Positions 34,562-43,993 are shown, numbered from the stretch's first letter. The stretch: 64,000 nucleotides of DNA from Bacillota bacterium (GCA_023399055.1 JAEWQV010000014.1:702645-766644); one strand, 5' to 3'. Made by a program: numbers and translations. Notes: generated by a model not told the origin, from the letters alone.

Positions 34562-35415
34562 CAGTGTACCTCATCACGATAAGCGTACAAAAATACATCC
34601 TCCAGATTTGGCGTTACCTGGCGAGCGGAACCTTTATATTCTGTGTCGCATACAAACCTTACAAGAGTATGCCCCTCCTCTTGCCTCTGGGTTAATAGAA
34701 GATGCGGCTGTGTGACTGTATCGATCTCCCAAGTTTCATACACCTTGCCTCTTAATGTATTACAAATATTGGCAGGTGAGTCATTGCAAAGTAGTTTACG
34801 ATCCTTAAACATAATGACATGGTTCGCAATCGTTTCAATATCGGAAACAATATGCGTTGACAATATTATAATACGGTTTTTAGAAAGTTCTGAAATCAAA
34901 TTACGAAAGCGTACTCGTTCCTTGGGATCAAGCCCCGCTGTTGGTTCGTCCAGAATCAAAATTTGTGGATCGTTCAACATGGCTTGTGCAATCCCCACCC
35001 TCTGTATCATGCCACCTGAAAACTTGCGCATTTTTTTATCCATTACCTCGCTAAGTGAAACCAGCTCCAAAAGCTCCGGCACTTTGTGCTTAGCCATTTC
35101 ACGGTCTATTCCCTTTAGGGCAGCCAAATAGCTTAAAAACTGGCGAGGAGAATAATTTTTATAATATCCAAATTCTTGTGGCAGGTATCCTACTAAGCCT
35201 CGATATTCACCATCCAGTTTTGTAATTTCACTACCACCCCACAATATTTCACCACTTGTAGGAAAAAGCAGGGTGGTAAGCATTTTTATCAGGGTGGTTT
35301 TTCCTGCACCATTCGGTGCAAGTAAACCATAGACCCCGCCTGAAAATTCAAGTGATATATCTTCTAGGGCGGTAAATTTTCCATATTTTTTTGTAACGTT
35401 ATTAACAACCAACAT
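34561..35415 (-). CDS. ABC transporter ATP-binding protein
   Basis: From the ATG at 35415 (GAGAGG site), the product is 284 residues. All ABC motifs are present: Walker A LLAPNGAGKTTLIKML, Q-loop YLPQEFGYY, signature FSGGMIQRVGIAQ, Walker B ILILDEPTAGLDP and the switch His in LSTHIVSD. The sequence belongs to the BcrA/CcmA-like group that serves ABC-2 permeases. Its start lies inside the end of the upstream membrane-protein gene (14-bp overlap). Together with the sigma factor and membrane protein upstream it forms a regulated export module, possibly for envelope stress or peptide resistance. Confidence 0.93.
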   Translation of the reverse strand: MLVVNNVTKKYGKFTALEDISLEFSGGVYGLLAPNGAGKTTLIKMLTTLLFPTSGEILWGGSEITKLDGEYRGLVGYLPQEFGYYKNYSPRQFLSYLAALKGIDREMAKHKVPELLELVSLSEVMDKKMRKFSGGMIQRVGIAQAMLNDPQILILDEPTAGLDPKERVRFRNLISELSKNRIIILSTHIVSDIETIANHVIMFKDRKLLCNDSPANICNTLRGKVYETWEIDTVTQPHLLLTQRQEEGHTLVRFVCDTEYKGSARQVTPNLEDVFLYAYRDEVH

Positions 35416-36142
35416 AATCTGCAACCTCTCTTGTTCGAGTTTCCATAAGTTTTTTGGTTTCCATAAGAAAGAAAATACAAGCCATAATAGCAACGAATAT
35501 AGTTATTGCAATTGGCAACTCTGCTAAAAACAACTCCCATTGTTCACCTAAAATACGCACAGGCAATAAACCACTTATTATCCAAAACAGCATAACGCAG
35601 CAATGGTTCCATTTCCAATTAATATGCCGAAGGATAAACATCGTCAGAAAGGTACAAAGGAACAGTACACAAAGGGAAAGCGAAAATATCCTAATAAGGT
35701 CGTATACCATTAACAACCGACTAAAATATAAACTTATAAGGGTAGAAAACACTGTACCAATCAAGGAAAAAAACAGCACACGAAATGCAGTAATCTGTTG
35801 TACCGTATATTTGCAGGTCATTTTCAATTCATATAGCCCACTGACCTTTTCCATTGTTTCTGTAAACACCACAAGAAACATAAAAAATACCGGTGTTATA
35901 GTAAAAACGGTAGCATATACATGCTGTACTTGCGTGACAGGATATAATAGGACAAAGCCAGTCGTCGAAATAACAGTCAATATCATTGCATTAACCATAT
36001 CACAAAATATGTATCTAAGACCAAGCGCTCGGTACATATCACAAAGGTATTTCCAAAGGCTGTTAGGCTTTGACAGTCCCTTTAATAAAATATCCTCAAT
36101 TGCTTTGTCCCTTTCCTTCGGGGACGGTTCAATTATATTCAT
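35402..36142 (-). CDS. Membrane protein encoded between an ECF sigma factor and an ABC transporter
   Basis: A 246-residue protein with a short cytosolic N-terminus and six hydrophobic segments (starting near 48, 78, 115, 150, 178 and 205). I recognise no characterised family. It overlaps the sigma factor gene by 14 bp and the ATPase gene by 14 bp. That coupling suggests either an anti-sigma-like membrane regulator or a third permease subunit; the topology, with several helices and little soluble sequence, favours a permease-like subunit. Confidence 0.7.
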   Translation of the reverse strand: MNIIEPSPKERDKAIEDILLKGLSKPNSLWKYLCDMYRALGLRYIFCDMVNAMILTVISTTGFVLLYPVTQVQHVYATVFTITPVFFMFLVVFTETMEKVSGLYELKMTCKYTVQQITAFRVLFFSLIGTVFSTLISLYFSRLLMVYDLIRIFSLSLCVLFLCTFLTMFILRHINWKWNHCCVMLFWIISGLLPVRILGEQWELFLAELPIAITIFVAIMACIFFLMETKKLMETRTREVADYVGC

Positions 36143-36677
36143 CCTTAAACTCCTCTCTAAGATTTTTTAACAGGCGGTAATACTTTGATTTTACCGTTGC
36201 TTCCGGTAGTGACAACAGCATAGCAATCTGTGTAAAGGTATATTCGCCATAGAACTTTAATCTAAAAATCTGCTGCAAATTTACTTCCATTGAATTAATA
36301 TATACCTGCATTTTTGATAACAAATCTTTTATTTCTAATTGATGTATAAACTCCGTTTCATCGGGAATATCCACATCTTCTATATTGAATATATATTTTC
36401 TCTCTGTTGCAGTGCTGCGATAATAATCAATGGTTTTGTTTGTCGCAATCCTATACAACCAGGTTCGGAAACTAGCCTGTTTGTTATCATAACTGGAGAT
36501 TGTGCGAAGTACGGATATAAATATATTCTGTGTTAAATCCATAGCGGTATGTTTATCCGAGGTTTGCTTATAAACATATCTATAGATTTCATCATAATAT
36601 TTACGTAACAATGCATCCGCAGCTAGTCTATCGCCTGTTCTTTGTACCTTGCGTATCATTCGAAATTCCTCCTCCAA
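36129..36677 (-). CDS. ECF-type RNA polymerase sigma factor
   Basis: A 182-residue sigma-70-family protein. Region 2 is at about 20-90 (ALLRKYYDEIYRYVYKQT, TQNIFISVLR, FRTWLYRIATNKTIDYYR), and region 4 at about 125-180 (QIFRLKFYGEYTFTQIAMLLSLPEATVKSKYYRLLKNL). A TTG at 36677 is 7 nt from GGAGG; an ATG at 36659 also has a strong GGAGGAGG site, so the start is open by six codons. No separate anti-sigma gene is obvious. It heads the membrane-protein and ABC-transporter operon, which it probably regulates. Confidence 0.9.
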   Translation of the reverse strand: MEEEFRMIRKVQRTGDRLAADALLRKYYDEIYRYVYKQTSDKHTAMDLTQNIFISVLRTISSYDNKQASFRTWLYRIATNKTIDYYRSTATERKYIFNIEDVDIPDETEFIHQLEIKDLLSKMQVYINSMEVNLQQIFRLKFYGEYTFTQIAMLLSLPEATVKSKYYRLLKNLREEFKDEYN

Positions 36678-36984
36678 TCTCACACCTCCCTGTTTAACCC
36701 TTCCAATACTATATTCGTATTTGTTAAATGAATAGTTTCAATTAAAATTTATTTTAATTATAAAAAAAGCAAAAAAATAGGACAAAATTTTCATTGTTCC
36801 TTCTTTTTTGCTCATTTTTGTTCCCTAAATTTATTGTCTATCCCTTGTTTTATCTCACTTTAACATTTACATCTGCTTTAGCTGAATGTTTAACGCTATC
36901 CGAATAATTCTTTGATTAAATTATAACATACAATCCTGCAAATGGAAATATTATCATTTAATCGTAAACTCTATACACAAATAT

Positions 36985-37019
36985 ACCCTCGATATGTTCT
37001 ATAAGCATATATCGAGGGT
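36985..37019. terminator. Hairpin terminator after cfa
   Basis: ACCCTCGATAT pairs with ATATCGAGGGT. It lies about 70 bp past the cfa stop on the minus strand. The first 16 nt (ACCCTCGATATGTTCT) are identical to those of another terminator at 56183. The rest of the 403-bp gap is AT-rich, with no gene seen. Confidence 0.7.
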
Positions 37020-37086
37020 TAAAGTTGCTGTCCATCTATAATTGAGAAAGATTAGATTAAATATAAAATAGGTAAATGAATAACGA

Positions 37087-38244
37087 TTACACAACCCGCA
37101 GCATTGGAAGCTCATTATTTATCCCCTTGGACATTAGTATCTGATGTAAATCAATAATTCCGTTGTTAAAAGTAGCTGCACATGCGCAAAGGTATAATTC
37201 CCACATACGCGCAAATTCTTTACCTCGTTTCTTTTCTATTTCATCAATATTTTTGATAAAATTCTCCCTCCAGCAAAGAAGTGTTCGATTATAATGTCTT
37301 CTCAAACTTTCAATATCAAGTGTATAAAAATTATAGTCCGGCAGTAAAGTCACTATTTCGCGCAATGATGGCACGGTTCCACCCGGAAATATATACTTCT
37401 TAATCCAGGCATCTCCGGGATGTTCTTTCATTGCACTGATATAATGAAGTAAGAATAATCCACCCGGGTTTAGGACGGAACTTACCTGCTTTAAAAATTC
37501 ATCATAATTTCCTCGTCCCACGTGTTCGATCATTCCCACACTGACTGCACGATCAAACGTTTTCCCTAATTTCGAAAGATCCCTATAGTCCATAATTTGC
37601 ACCGATAGATAATCTTCTAACTGCTCCTCTTTTATTTTTTCTTCAAAAAGTCTGCACTGTTCCTTACTCAAGGTAATTCCAGTGCCCTTAATATGATATT
37701 TTTTGGCAGCTTCAATCAATAAAAACCCCCAGCCGCATCCAATGTCCAACAATGTCATTCCATCTTCTAATGCTAATTTTTGCAGAATATGGTCTATTTT
37801 ATTTTTTTGTGCCTCGTAAAGAGTATCCGACTCGCTTTTAAAATACGCACAAGAATAGGTAAGGCTTTCATCTAACCAAAGTTTATAAAAATCATTACCG
37901 AGATCATAATGTGCCTGCACTTCTTTTTTCTGGTTTGCTTTTGTTTTTGGTGTCGTTATTAACTTTTTTAATTTACTATGGTCAGTAGTGAATTTACCCA
38001 TTTGTCCCAGGAACAGATTTAAAACATAATATAAATCTTTATCAACTTCTATGTCCCCACGCATATAGGCTTCACCCAAAGCTAACGACGTACTGGTTAA
38101 AAACTCTTGTGCTGATGGCATCCTATTTACTGTAACTGTAAATTCCGGTTCACCTGAACCTATCCGTTTTTCTTCACCCTCCTGTAAAACCGCAAAGCTA
38201 ATCGGAATAATTTTTTCTAAATAATTCACCAATAAATTACTCAT
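37087..38244 (-). CDS. cfa: Cyclopropane-fatty-acyl-phospholipid synthase
   Basis: The ATG at 38244 with GGGGG upstream gives 385 residues, the normal length. An N-terminal lipid-binding region (about 1-105) is followed by a SAM-dependent methyltransferase domain: VQAHYDLGNDFYKLWLD, SYSCAYF, the SAM motif LLDIGCGWGFLLIEAAK, GITLSKEQ, and MIEHVGRGNYDEF. It converts unsaturated phospholipid acyl chains to cyclopropane forms at the membrane, usually under stress. It appears monocistronic. A diverged copy of its last 68 bp exists at 24211-24279. Confidence 0.95.
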   Translation of the reverse strand: MSNLLVNYLEKIIPISFAVLQEGEEKRIGSGEPEFTVTVNRMPSAQEFLTSTSLALGEAYMRGDIEVDKDLYYVLNLFLGQMGKFTTDHSKLKKLITTPKTKANQKKEVQAHYDLGNDFYKLWLDESLTYSCAYFKSESDTLYEAQKNKIDHILQKLALEDGMTLLDIGCGWGFLLIEAAKKYHIKGTGITLSKEQCRLFEEKIKEEQLEDYLSVQIMDYRDLSKLGKTFDRAVSVGMIEHVGRGNYDEFLKQVSSVLNPGGLFLLHYISAMKEHPGDAWIKKYIFPGGTVPSLREIVTLLPDYNFYTLDIESLRRHYNRTLLCWRENFIKNIDEIEKKRGKEFARMWELYLCACAATFNNGIIDLHQILMSKGINNELPMLRVV

Positions 38245-38509
38245 ATATACCCCCAAATATCTTATAATTATAATAGTAAAGCAGAATTCATCCACTCCAA
38301 GCGGTACAATAGTGCTTTTTATATTCTTAATGACATTGATGTCCTAATGATCATTGGAATAGGAAGTGCTATATAATTATATGGAGATAACGAAAAAATG
38401 ACACTATTTGCAATCCTTAGACTGTTCGGCTAACAGATTATTCACCAGACATTTCGATATTCAAGGTTTTGATTTTTTTCACCAGAGGAACTAATATAAT
38501 TGAATTTAA

Positions 38510-38683
38510 TTAGCTCTCTAACCTAGTATGGCATCTTTTATAACCGTAAAAAGGTATTGACTCGCTGCCCCACGGACTGAAATCTACCTCAATCCAGTTT
38601 TTCTTGTTTTTATTGAAGAAACCGTTTAATTTAGTAAGGACTTTACCCCTGAAATATGTATCCAAATTTCCAGAAAAGATATT
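38510..38683 (-). other. Open frame continuing in phase after the larE stop codon
   Basis: Directly after the larE TAA the same frame stays open for 57 codons (NIFSGNLDTYFRGKVL... to ...CHTRLES). The amino-acid composition looks protein-like, but there is no start codon with a ribosome site, and I recognise no family. It could be the decayed 3' part of a former fusion or chance. The remaining DNA up to cfa at 38244 shows no gene. Confidence 0.3.
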
Positions 38684-39514
38684 TTATAGATTTAAAACTT
38701 TCTCTTCAGGAGTCAGTACTTCATTCATACTTCCAGTTCTATATCCTAGAATATCTAATGTAACATAGGTATAGCCAATTTCCCTAAATCTTTCTCCAAT
38801 CTTGTCCATAACCTCAAGACTAAAAAATTTTGCTCTTTCTTCCGGTGAAACTTCTATTCTAGCTATCTCTTCATGATGTCTTACCCTAACCTGCCTAATC
38901 CCTAAATCAAGTAAAAACTGCTCTGCCTCTTCTACCATTTTAAGTTTTGGTGCGGTTATTTTATTTCCATATGGAAATCTGGAGGATAAGCATGCAAACG
39001 CTGGTTTATCCCATGTGGGTAGGTCTAATTCCTTGGATAGTTCTCTAACATCTTCTTTGGTTAATTTTGCTTCTTTTAGTGGGCTTATAACTTCCAGTTC
39101 TCTGGCTGCCAGCATCCCCGGTCTATAATCGCCGTCATCATCAATATTGGAACCATCAAAGACATACTCAACACCATTTTCTTTTGCTACAGCATGTATC
39201 TTAGTGAATAGTTCTTTTTTGCAATAATAGCACCTATTTTTTGGATTACTTGCGAAACCATCGATATCGAGCTCCTCTGAAGATATAATCAAATGTTTTA
39301 CTTCCATATCTTTTGCATATTTGATTGCCTCCTGTAATTCCCTTTCTGGATAAGTAGAGGAAGTAGCTGTAATTGCTATCATTTTGTCTCCTAATACTTC
39401 ATGTGCTACTTTAACTAGAAATGTACTGTCTACTCCTCCAGAAAAAGCAATCGCTGCACTACCTCTTTTCTTCATATTATCTTTCAATAGTTGATATTTT
39501 TCTTGTAATAACAT
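38684..39514 (-). CDS. larE: Nickel-pincer cofactor sulfurtransferase LarE
   Basis: A 276-residue protein from the ATG at 39514 (AGGAGG site), the length of Lactobacillus LarE. The PP-loop ATPase motif FSGGVDST is at 24-31. LarE adenylates and then sulfurates the pyridinium dicarboxylate made by LarB. Three cysteines are visible: Cys95 and Cys98 in RCYYCKKEL, and Cys175 in FACLSSRFPYG. Sacrificial LarE proteins rely on the single Cys at about 176, whereas those with three Cys can bind a [4Fe-4S] cluster that relays sulfur catalytically; this protein fits the second type. It ends the larB-larC-larE run. Confidence 0.93.
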   Translation of the reverse strand: MLLQEKYQLLKDNMKKRGSAAIAFSGGVDSTFLVKVAHEVLGDKMIAITATSSTYPERELQEAIKYAKDMEVKHLIISSEELDIDGFASNPKNRCYYCKKELFTKIHAVAKENGVEYVFDGSNIDDDGDYRPGMLAARELEVISPLKEAKLTKEDVRELSKELDLPTWDKPAFACLSSRFPYGNKITAPKLKMVEEAEQFLLDLGIRQVRVRHHEEIARIEVSPEERAKFFSLEVMDKIGERFREIGYTYVTLDILGYRTGSMNEVLTPEEKVLNL

Positions 39515-39603
39515 ATGTCCTCCTAATTTGTCGGATCTAATATCCACATAATTTTATTCGTAATAACAAAACATAATACATATGTATCATGTACCCTCAT
39601 GAA

Positions 39604-41001
39604 TTAGTTTATTTTAATCATTTCTTTTATTTCAAGAATTGAACGTCCTGTATTTTCAGCTATTTTTCTTAAATCTTCATATTCTAATTTTTCTTTCTTT
39701 ATACCATTAGCAGACGAATCTTTCACTCTGATCTGACCAAAAGAGCTATCGATAATTCTCTCAACTCTTTCCATAATCATTCGATTGCATCTGTATTCTC
39801 TAATGCCAATGGTTGTTGTATGGTAAAACATTAAATTTGCCATTCTTTCTCTAGTTTCCTCTTTGCACAATACAGAAAATAAAATACCAGGTCTTGATTT
39901 CTTCATACCGATTGGTGTTGTAAATACATCAAGTGCACCATTTTTAAATAATACTTCCATTGCATAACCAATTTCTTCTGCTGTCATATCATCGATATTA
40001 CAGCTTAACTCAATAATCTCATTGGTTTTATTATTTATTTCTCCCATAATTGCTCGTACACAATTTGCTGCCTCAAAGTTTTTCTTGCCCATGCCATACC
40101 CAATTTTTACAATTGTCATAGGAGGCATATTGGAAAACTTAGAAGCAAAATGTTTTAGAAGTGCAGCTCCTGTTGGGGTACACAGCTCTCCCTTTATATT
40201 ACCTGCATAGCAGGGGATTCCTATTAATATATTAGCTGTTGCTGGAGCTGGTACAGGAAGAATCCCGTGTGAACACTTAACCTGGCCAAACCCAACATTA
40301 ACTGGTGATGAAATTATTTCGTCTATTGCAAGATCATGAATCAGTAATGCACATCCTGTAATATCTGCAATGGCATCCATCATTCCAACCTCATGAAAAT
40401 GCACCTCAGATACTTTCTTTCCATGTACTTTACTTTCTGCTTCAGCAATTATTTGGTAAATAGCTACTACATCTTTTTTCACTACATCCGGGATTTTTAA
40501 TTTGCTTACTATTTCATAGATATCTGGCATAGAAGTATGATGGTGGCTATGTTTATCGTGGGTATGCTCAGGGTGAATATTTTCATGGTGTGTATGTTCA
40601 TGGTGTGTATGCTCATCTTGCGTATACCCATTGTGTGTATGCTCATCTTGTGTATGCTCATGGTGTGTATGCTCATCTTGTGTATGCTCATCTTGTGTAT
40701 ACACATGGTGTGTATCCTCATGTTGTGTATCCTTATTCAAAGAATCGTGTTGAATAGGGTGATGCTGTCCATTGTAATCCACATCCTGGCTATGTTCTGC
40801 TTCTCCCTTAATCAATACATTCACATGGGTTCCGGTTATGCCACATTTGATGCTTTCTACTGCACTAACCATAACATTTGGAATTCCTATCGCATTCAAT
40901 TTATTCAAAAGCACATTTTTATCCGGCACTAATTCCAGTAATGCACTCATCAACATATCTCCTGCAATACCCATTGAACAATCTAGATAAAGTGTTCTCA
41001 T
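39604..41001 (-). CDS. larC: Nickel insertion protein LarC with a His-rich repeat insert
   Basis: A 465-residue single-frame LarC. The N-terminal part has LYLDCSMGIAGDMLMSALLEL; the C-terminal part has GVHFHEVG-like (SEVHFHEVGMMDAIADITG), CTPTGAALLKHF, IGYGMGKKNFE and NIDDMTAEEIGYAME. In L. plantarum, LarC is made by frameshifting between larC1 and larC2, whereas here the frame is continuous. LarC uses CTP to insert nickel into the pincer cofactor. Residues 93-155 are pentads rich in His, Asp and Glu (QDEHT, HHEHT) and likely hold nickel. The gene overlaps larB by 4 bp (ATGA). Confidence 0.94.
   Translation of the reverse strand: MRTLYLDCSMGIAGDMLMSALLELVPDKNVLLNKLNAIGIPNVMVSAVESIKCGITGTHVNVLIKGEAEHSQDVDYNGQHHPIQHDSLNKDTQHEDTHHVYTQDEHTQDEHTHHEHTQDEHTHNGYTQDEHTHHEHTHHENIHPEHTHDKHSHHHTSMPDIYEIVSKLKIPDVVKKDVVAIYQIIAEAESKVHGKKVSEVHFHEVGMMDAIADITGCALLIHDLAIDEIISSPVNVGFGQVKCSHGILPVPAPATANILIGIPCYAGNIKGELCTPTGAALLKHFASKFSNMPPMTIVKIGYGMGKKNFEAANCVRAIMGEINNKTNEIIELSCNIDDMTAEEIGYAMEVLFKNGALDVFTTPIGMKKSRPGILFSVLCKEETRERMANLMFYHTTTIGIREYRCNRMIMERVERIIDSSFGQIRVKDSSANGIKKEKLEYEDLRKIAENTGRSILEIKEMIKIN
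40537..40725 (-). repeat. 15-nt tandem repeat encoding His-rich pentads in LarC
   Basis: About 12 copies of a 15-nt unit (plus strand TGTGTATGCTCATCT and variants) encode QDEHT/HHEHT pentads at residues 93-155. Neighbouring copies are nearly identical at DNA level, so the array can change copy number in frame. Confidence 0.88.
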
Positions 41002-41759
41002 TCTTTTTTTCCTCCCATATGATTAATCATACTTGCCTGATAACCTGCTCCAAAGCCGTTATCAATATTCACTACACTCACTCCACTGGAGCAAGAATTC
41101 AACATGGAAAGAAGAGCTGATAATCCTCCAAAATTGCTACCATATCCAATGCTGGTAGGAACTGCTATCACAGGACAGTCTGCTAAGCCACCGATAACAC
41201 TCGCTAGGGCCCCTTCCATTCCTGCGATTGCTATAATAACATTGGCACTCATAATCACATCAATTTTACTTATAAGCCTGTGTAATCCTGCTACTCCAAC
41301 ATCATATAATCGAACCACTTCATTACCAAAAGCTTCTGCAGTTAGCGCTGCTTCTTCTGCAACCGGCATATCGCTGGTTCCACCTGTAGCCACAACAATT
41401 TTTCCAGTTCCATTTGCTTTTGGCAAAGTTCCTACAATGCCGACTTTAGATAATTCATCGTACTGCAATGGTTGTTTTGCTGCTACATACTCAGCAGCTT
41501 CTTTACTCATTCTGGTAATCAGAATTGTTTTCTCTTTTTCAACTAACATTGCTTCCGCAATTTTCAAAATTTGTTCCTTGGTTTTTCCTGCTCCATAGAT
41601 TACTTCAGCCATACCTTGTCTGATTCCTCTATGCGTATCTAATTTTGCAAATCCCATCTCTTTAAATGGCTCTATCTTTATATCTAAAATTGCCTCTTCT
41701 GGCTTTATCTCTCCAGTTGCTACTTTATTTAATAATTCACTTAATTCCTTCTTATTCAT
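40998..41759 (-). CDS. larB: Pyridinium-3,5-biscarboxylic acid mononucleotide synthase LarB
   Basis: From the ATG at 41759 (GAAAGGG site), the product is 253 residues. The C-terminal two thirds is a PurE-like domain (VATGGTSDMPVAEEAALTAEAFGNEV, YDVGVAGLHRL, VIIAIAGMEGALASVIGGL, VPTSIGYG). LarB carboxylates nicotinic acid adenine dinucleotide and cleaves it to start nickel-pincer cofactor synthesis. It is the first of three lar genes and overlaps larC by 4 bp. No larA (racemase) gene is in the window, so the cofactor user lies elsewhere. Confidence 0.94.
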   Translation of the reverse strand: MNKKELSELLNKVATGEIKPEEAILDIKIEPFKEMGFAKLDTHRGIRQGMAEVIYGAGKTKEQILKIAEAMLVEKEKTILITRMSKEAAEYVAAKQPLQYDELSKVGIVGTLPKANGTGKIVVATGGTSDMPVAEEAALTAEAFGNEVVRLYDVGVAGLHRLISKIDVIMSANVIIAIAGMEGALASVIGGLADCPVIAVPTSIGYGSNFGGLSALLSMLNSCSSGVSVVNIDNGFGAGYQASMINHMGGKKE

Positions 41760-42039
41760 TTTTTCCCTTTCGTTAATTCTTATTTTTAAACAGGAAGAAG
41801 CCATGAAAACAATACTATGTACTATTATGTCGTACATAGCCACAACACTTCGGTACTACTTATTGCCTTCATGGCAATTTTATCATATTCAATTTTAATT
41901 TACTATTGCTTGAATAATTAACTTAATTTTTTCTGGATGTACAACCCTTGCTCTATATTTTTAACGTAATGCAAAAATGTGTGAATTCTGTGAGAAAAAA
42001 AGTAGGTTTTTATGAAAGATAGTTCACCCGGATTAATAG

Positions 42040-43968
42040 TTAAGCCTGATTATGCTCAAACCATTCTATATATACCTTTTCTAGTTCCCTGCTTGCTTCC
42101 TCCTTTTCTTCAAGCAATTCCTTCAGTCTTGTAAAATTAGAGCTGTTTGCTTCAATCATTACCTCCAGAGTTCTAATCTTTTCTTCTATCTCCTCAATGC
42201 TCTTTTCGAGAAGTTCCAGCTTTCTTGTATTTTTTGATTTAGAATTCTTCGGTTCCAAAAACAAGTTGCTAGTGGAGGTCTGCTTATTTAGATTATTGCT
42301 GTCTTGGAGTTTTACCGAATTATTTTGTACCATTGACTGTTTCTCCTGCAGCTTTTTTACTTCTTCTTGATAATATTCATAATCTCCGTTGTATTCCTTC
42401 GTGGTCAAATTCTCGATTTCAATTATTTTATCTGCCATTTTATCGATAAAATATCGATCATGAGATACAAATAACAGTGTACCGCTGAAATTTAGCAAGG
42501 TTTCCTCCAGCACCTCTCGCGATTCTATATCAAGATGATTGGTTGGCTCATCTAAAATTAAAAGATTAACCCCTTCAAACGTCAACGAACAAAGTTTTAG
42601 ACGGCTCTTTTCTCCACCAGATAAGAATTTTATACTCTTATTAACATCTTCATTAAAGAATAATACCTTTGCCAATTGAGATCTGGCATCTCCATAAGTA
42701 AGGTTATGAAGTCTTGAAAAGTACTCTAAAACAGTTTGATCCTCATTTTTAAAATCAACCTGTTGGGGAAGATAACCAATAATAACTTGTGAGCCCAACT
42801 TAACTGTTCCGCCATCCGGTTCTATTTCTCCCAACAGCAGCTTAAGAAGTGTCGTTTTACCACAGCCATTCTCACCTATGATACAGACACTATCCTGATA
42901 AAAGACATTGATCTTTGCATCTTGAAAAAGCAATCGTTCTCCAAAGCTTTTCTTAAGATTAACTGCTTCGATCACTATTTTCCCGGACCTTCCTACCTCT
43001 GTTTGATTCAAACGTATCTTTCTTTTACTTAATATTGGACGGTCTAAGACGTCAATTTTTTCAAGACGTTTTTCAATTTCTTTTGCGCGCTTATACATTA
43101 CTTCACTGTCTCTCATTGCACCCCAGATACGAAAACGCTCAATCTGCTGCTCCATTCTATCTATCTTTTTCTGTTGATTTTGATATTCCTTTTGGGCTAT
43201 TAAAAATCTTCTTTCCTTTTCCGTTACATAATAGCTGTAATTTCCGAGATATTCTTCTGCCTGGTCACTATTTAGTTCTATTACTCTGCTAACAACATTA
43301 TCTAAAAAGAATCTGTCATGGGATATGATAAGTGCTGCTCCTTTATAGTCCTTCAGAAAACTTTCTAGCCACATTATTGTATTTAAATCCAAGTGATTGG
43401 TTGGCTCATCCAAAAGGAGAATATCCGGTTCCTCCAGCAAAAGTTTGGCTAGAATTACTCTTGTTTTTTCACCTCCACTTAGACTGTTAAACAGCATTTG
43501 CTTAAGATTTTCCGTTATCTTAAGTCCTTCTGTTATTTTATTAATCTTTGTCTCAAGCTCATATCCTTCTCCTAATTCATATTGTTCCTGTAATCTGCTA
43601 TACTTCAATATAGCTTTCTCAAGCTCTTGCTCCTTAAGATAAATCATCTGCTGCTCTAGTTCATCCATTTTTGCATGCAATTCATAAATATTTTTAAATG
43701 CCATCTGTACTACATCCATAACAGTGGCTTCTTCCGCATATTCCGGGATTTGATTAAGATAACCCAGTTTACAATCCTTACGGATGCTGATATTCCCTGC
43801 TTGATGCTCCTCCAGACCCATCAATATTTTCAAAATTGATGTCTTTCCACAGCCATTTCGTCCAATTAATCCAATGTGTTCTCCTGTTTTAATATCAAAG
43901 GAGATGTTTTCAAATATCTTATTTGCTCCATAAAACTTCATTAAATTATCTATACTTAACTCTATCAT
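42040..43968 (-). CDS. ABC-F family ATPase (ribosome-associated)
   Basis: A 642-residue soluble protein with two ABC domains and no membrane segment. Domain 1 has GRNGCGKTSILK, LSGGEKTR and LLLDEPTNHLD; domain 2 has GENGCGKTTLLK, LSGGEKSR and LILDEPTNHLD. The interdomain linker (about 235-310) is a charged helical hairpin that in this family reaches into the ribosomal E/P region. The C-terminal 100 residues form a coiled coil with a Ser/Asn-rich spacer. Members rescue ribosomes or protect them from antibiotics. The leader peptide and terminator upstream are typical of antibiotic-inducible ABC-F genes, but the linker type cannot be assigned to a drug by eye. Confidence 0.93.
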   Translation of the reverse strand: MIELSIDNLMKFYGANKIFENISFDIKTGEHIGLIGRNGCGKTSILKILMGLEEHQAGNISIRKDCKLGYLNQIPEYAEEATVMDVVQMAFKNIYELHAKMDELEQQMIYLKEQELEKAILKYSRLQEQYELGEGYELETKINKITEGLKITENLKQMLFNSLSGGEKTRVILAKLLLEEPDILLLDEPTNHLDLNTIMWLESFLKDYKGAALIISHDRFFLDNVVSRVIELNSDQAEEYLGNYSYYVTEKERRFLIAQKEYQNQQKKIDRMEQQIERFRIWGAMRDSEVMYKRAKEIEKRLEKIDVLDRPILSKRKIRLNQTEVGRSGKIVIEAVNLKKSFGERLLFQDAKINVFYQDSVCIIGENGCGKTTLLKLLLGEIEPDGGTVKLGSQVIIGYLPQQVDFKNEDQTVLEYFSRLHNLTYGDARSQLAKVLFFNEDVNKSIKFLSGGEKSRLKLCSLTFEGVNLLILDEPTNHLDIESREVLEETLLNFSGTLLFVSHDRYFIDKMADKIIEIENLTTKEYNGDYEYYQEEVKKLQEKQSMVQNNSVKLQDSNNLNKQTSTSNLFLEPKNSKSKNTRKLELLEKSIEEIEEKIRTLEVMIEANSSNFTRLKELLEEKEEASRELEKVYIEWFEHNQA

Positions 43969-43993
43969 TTTTCATTTCCTTTCGTTTATAAAC

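Noticed and set aside
40537..40725. Regularly spaced repeats resembling a CRISPR array
   Set aside because: The repeats are contiguous 15-nt units in frame within larC, with no unique spacers and no cas genes.
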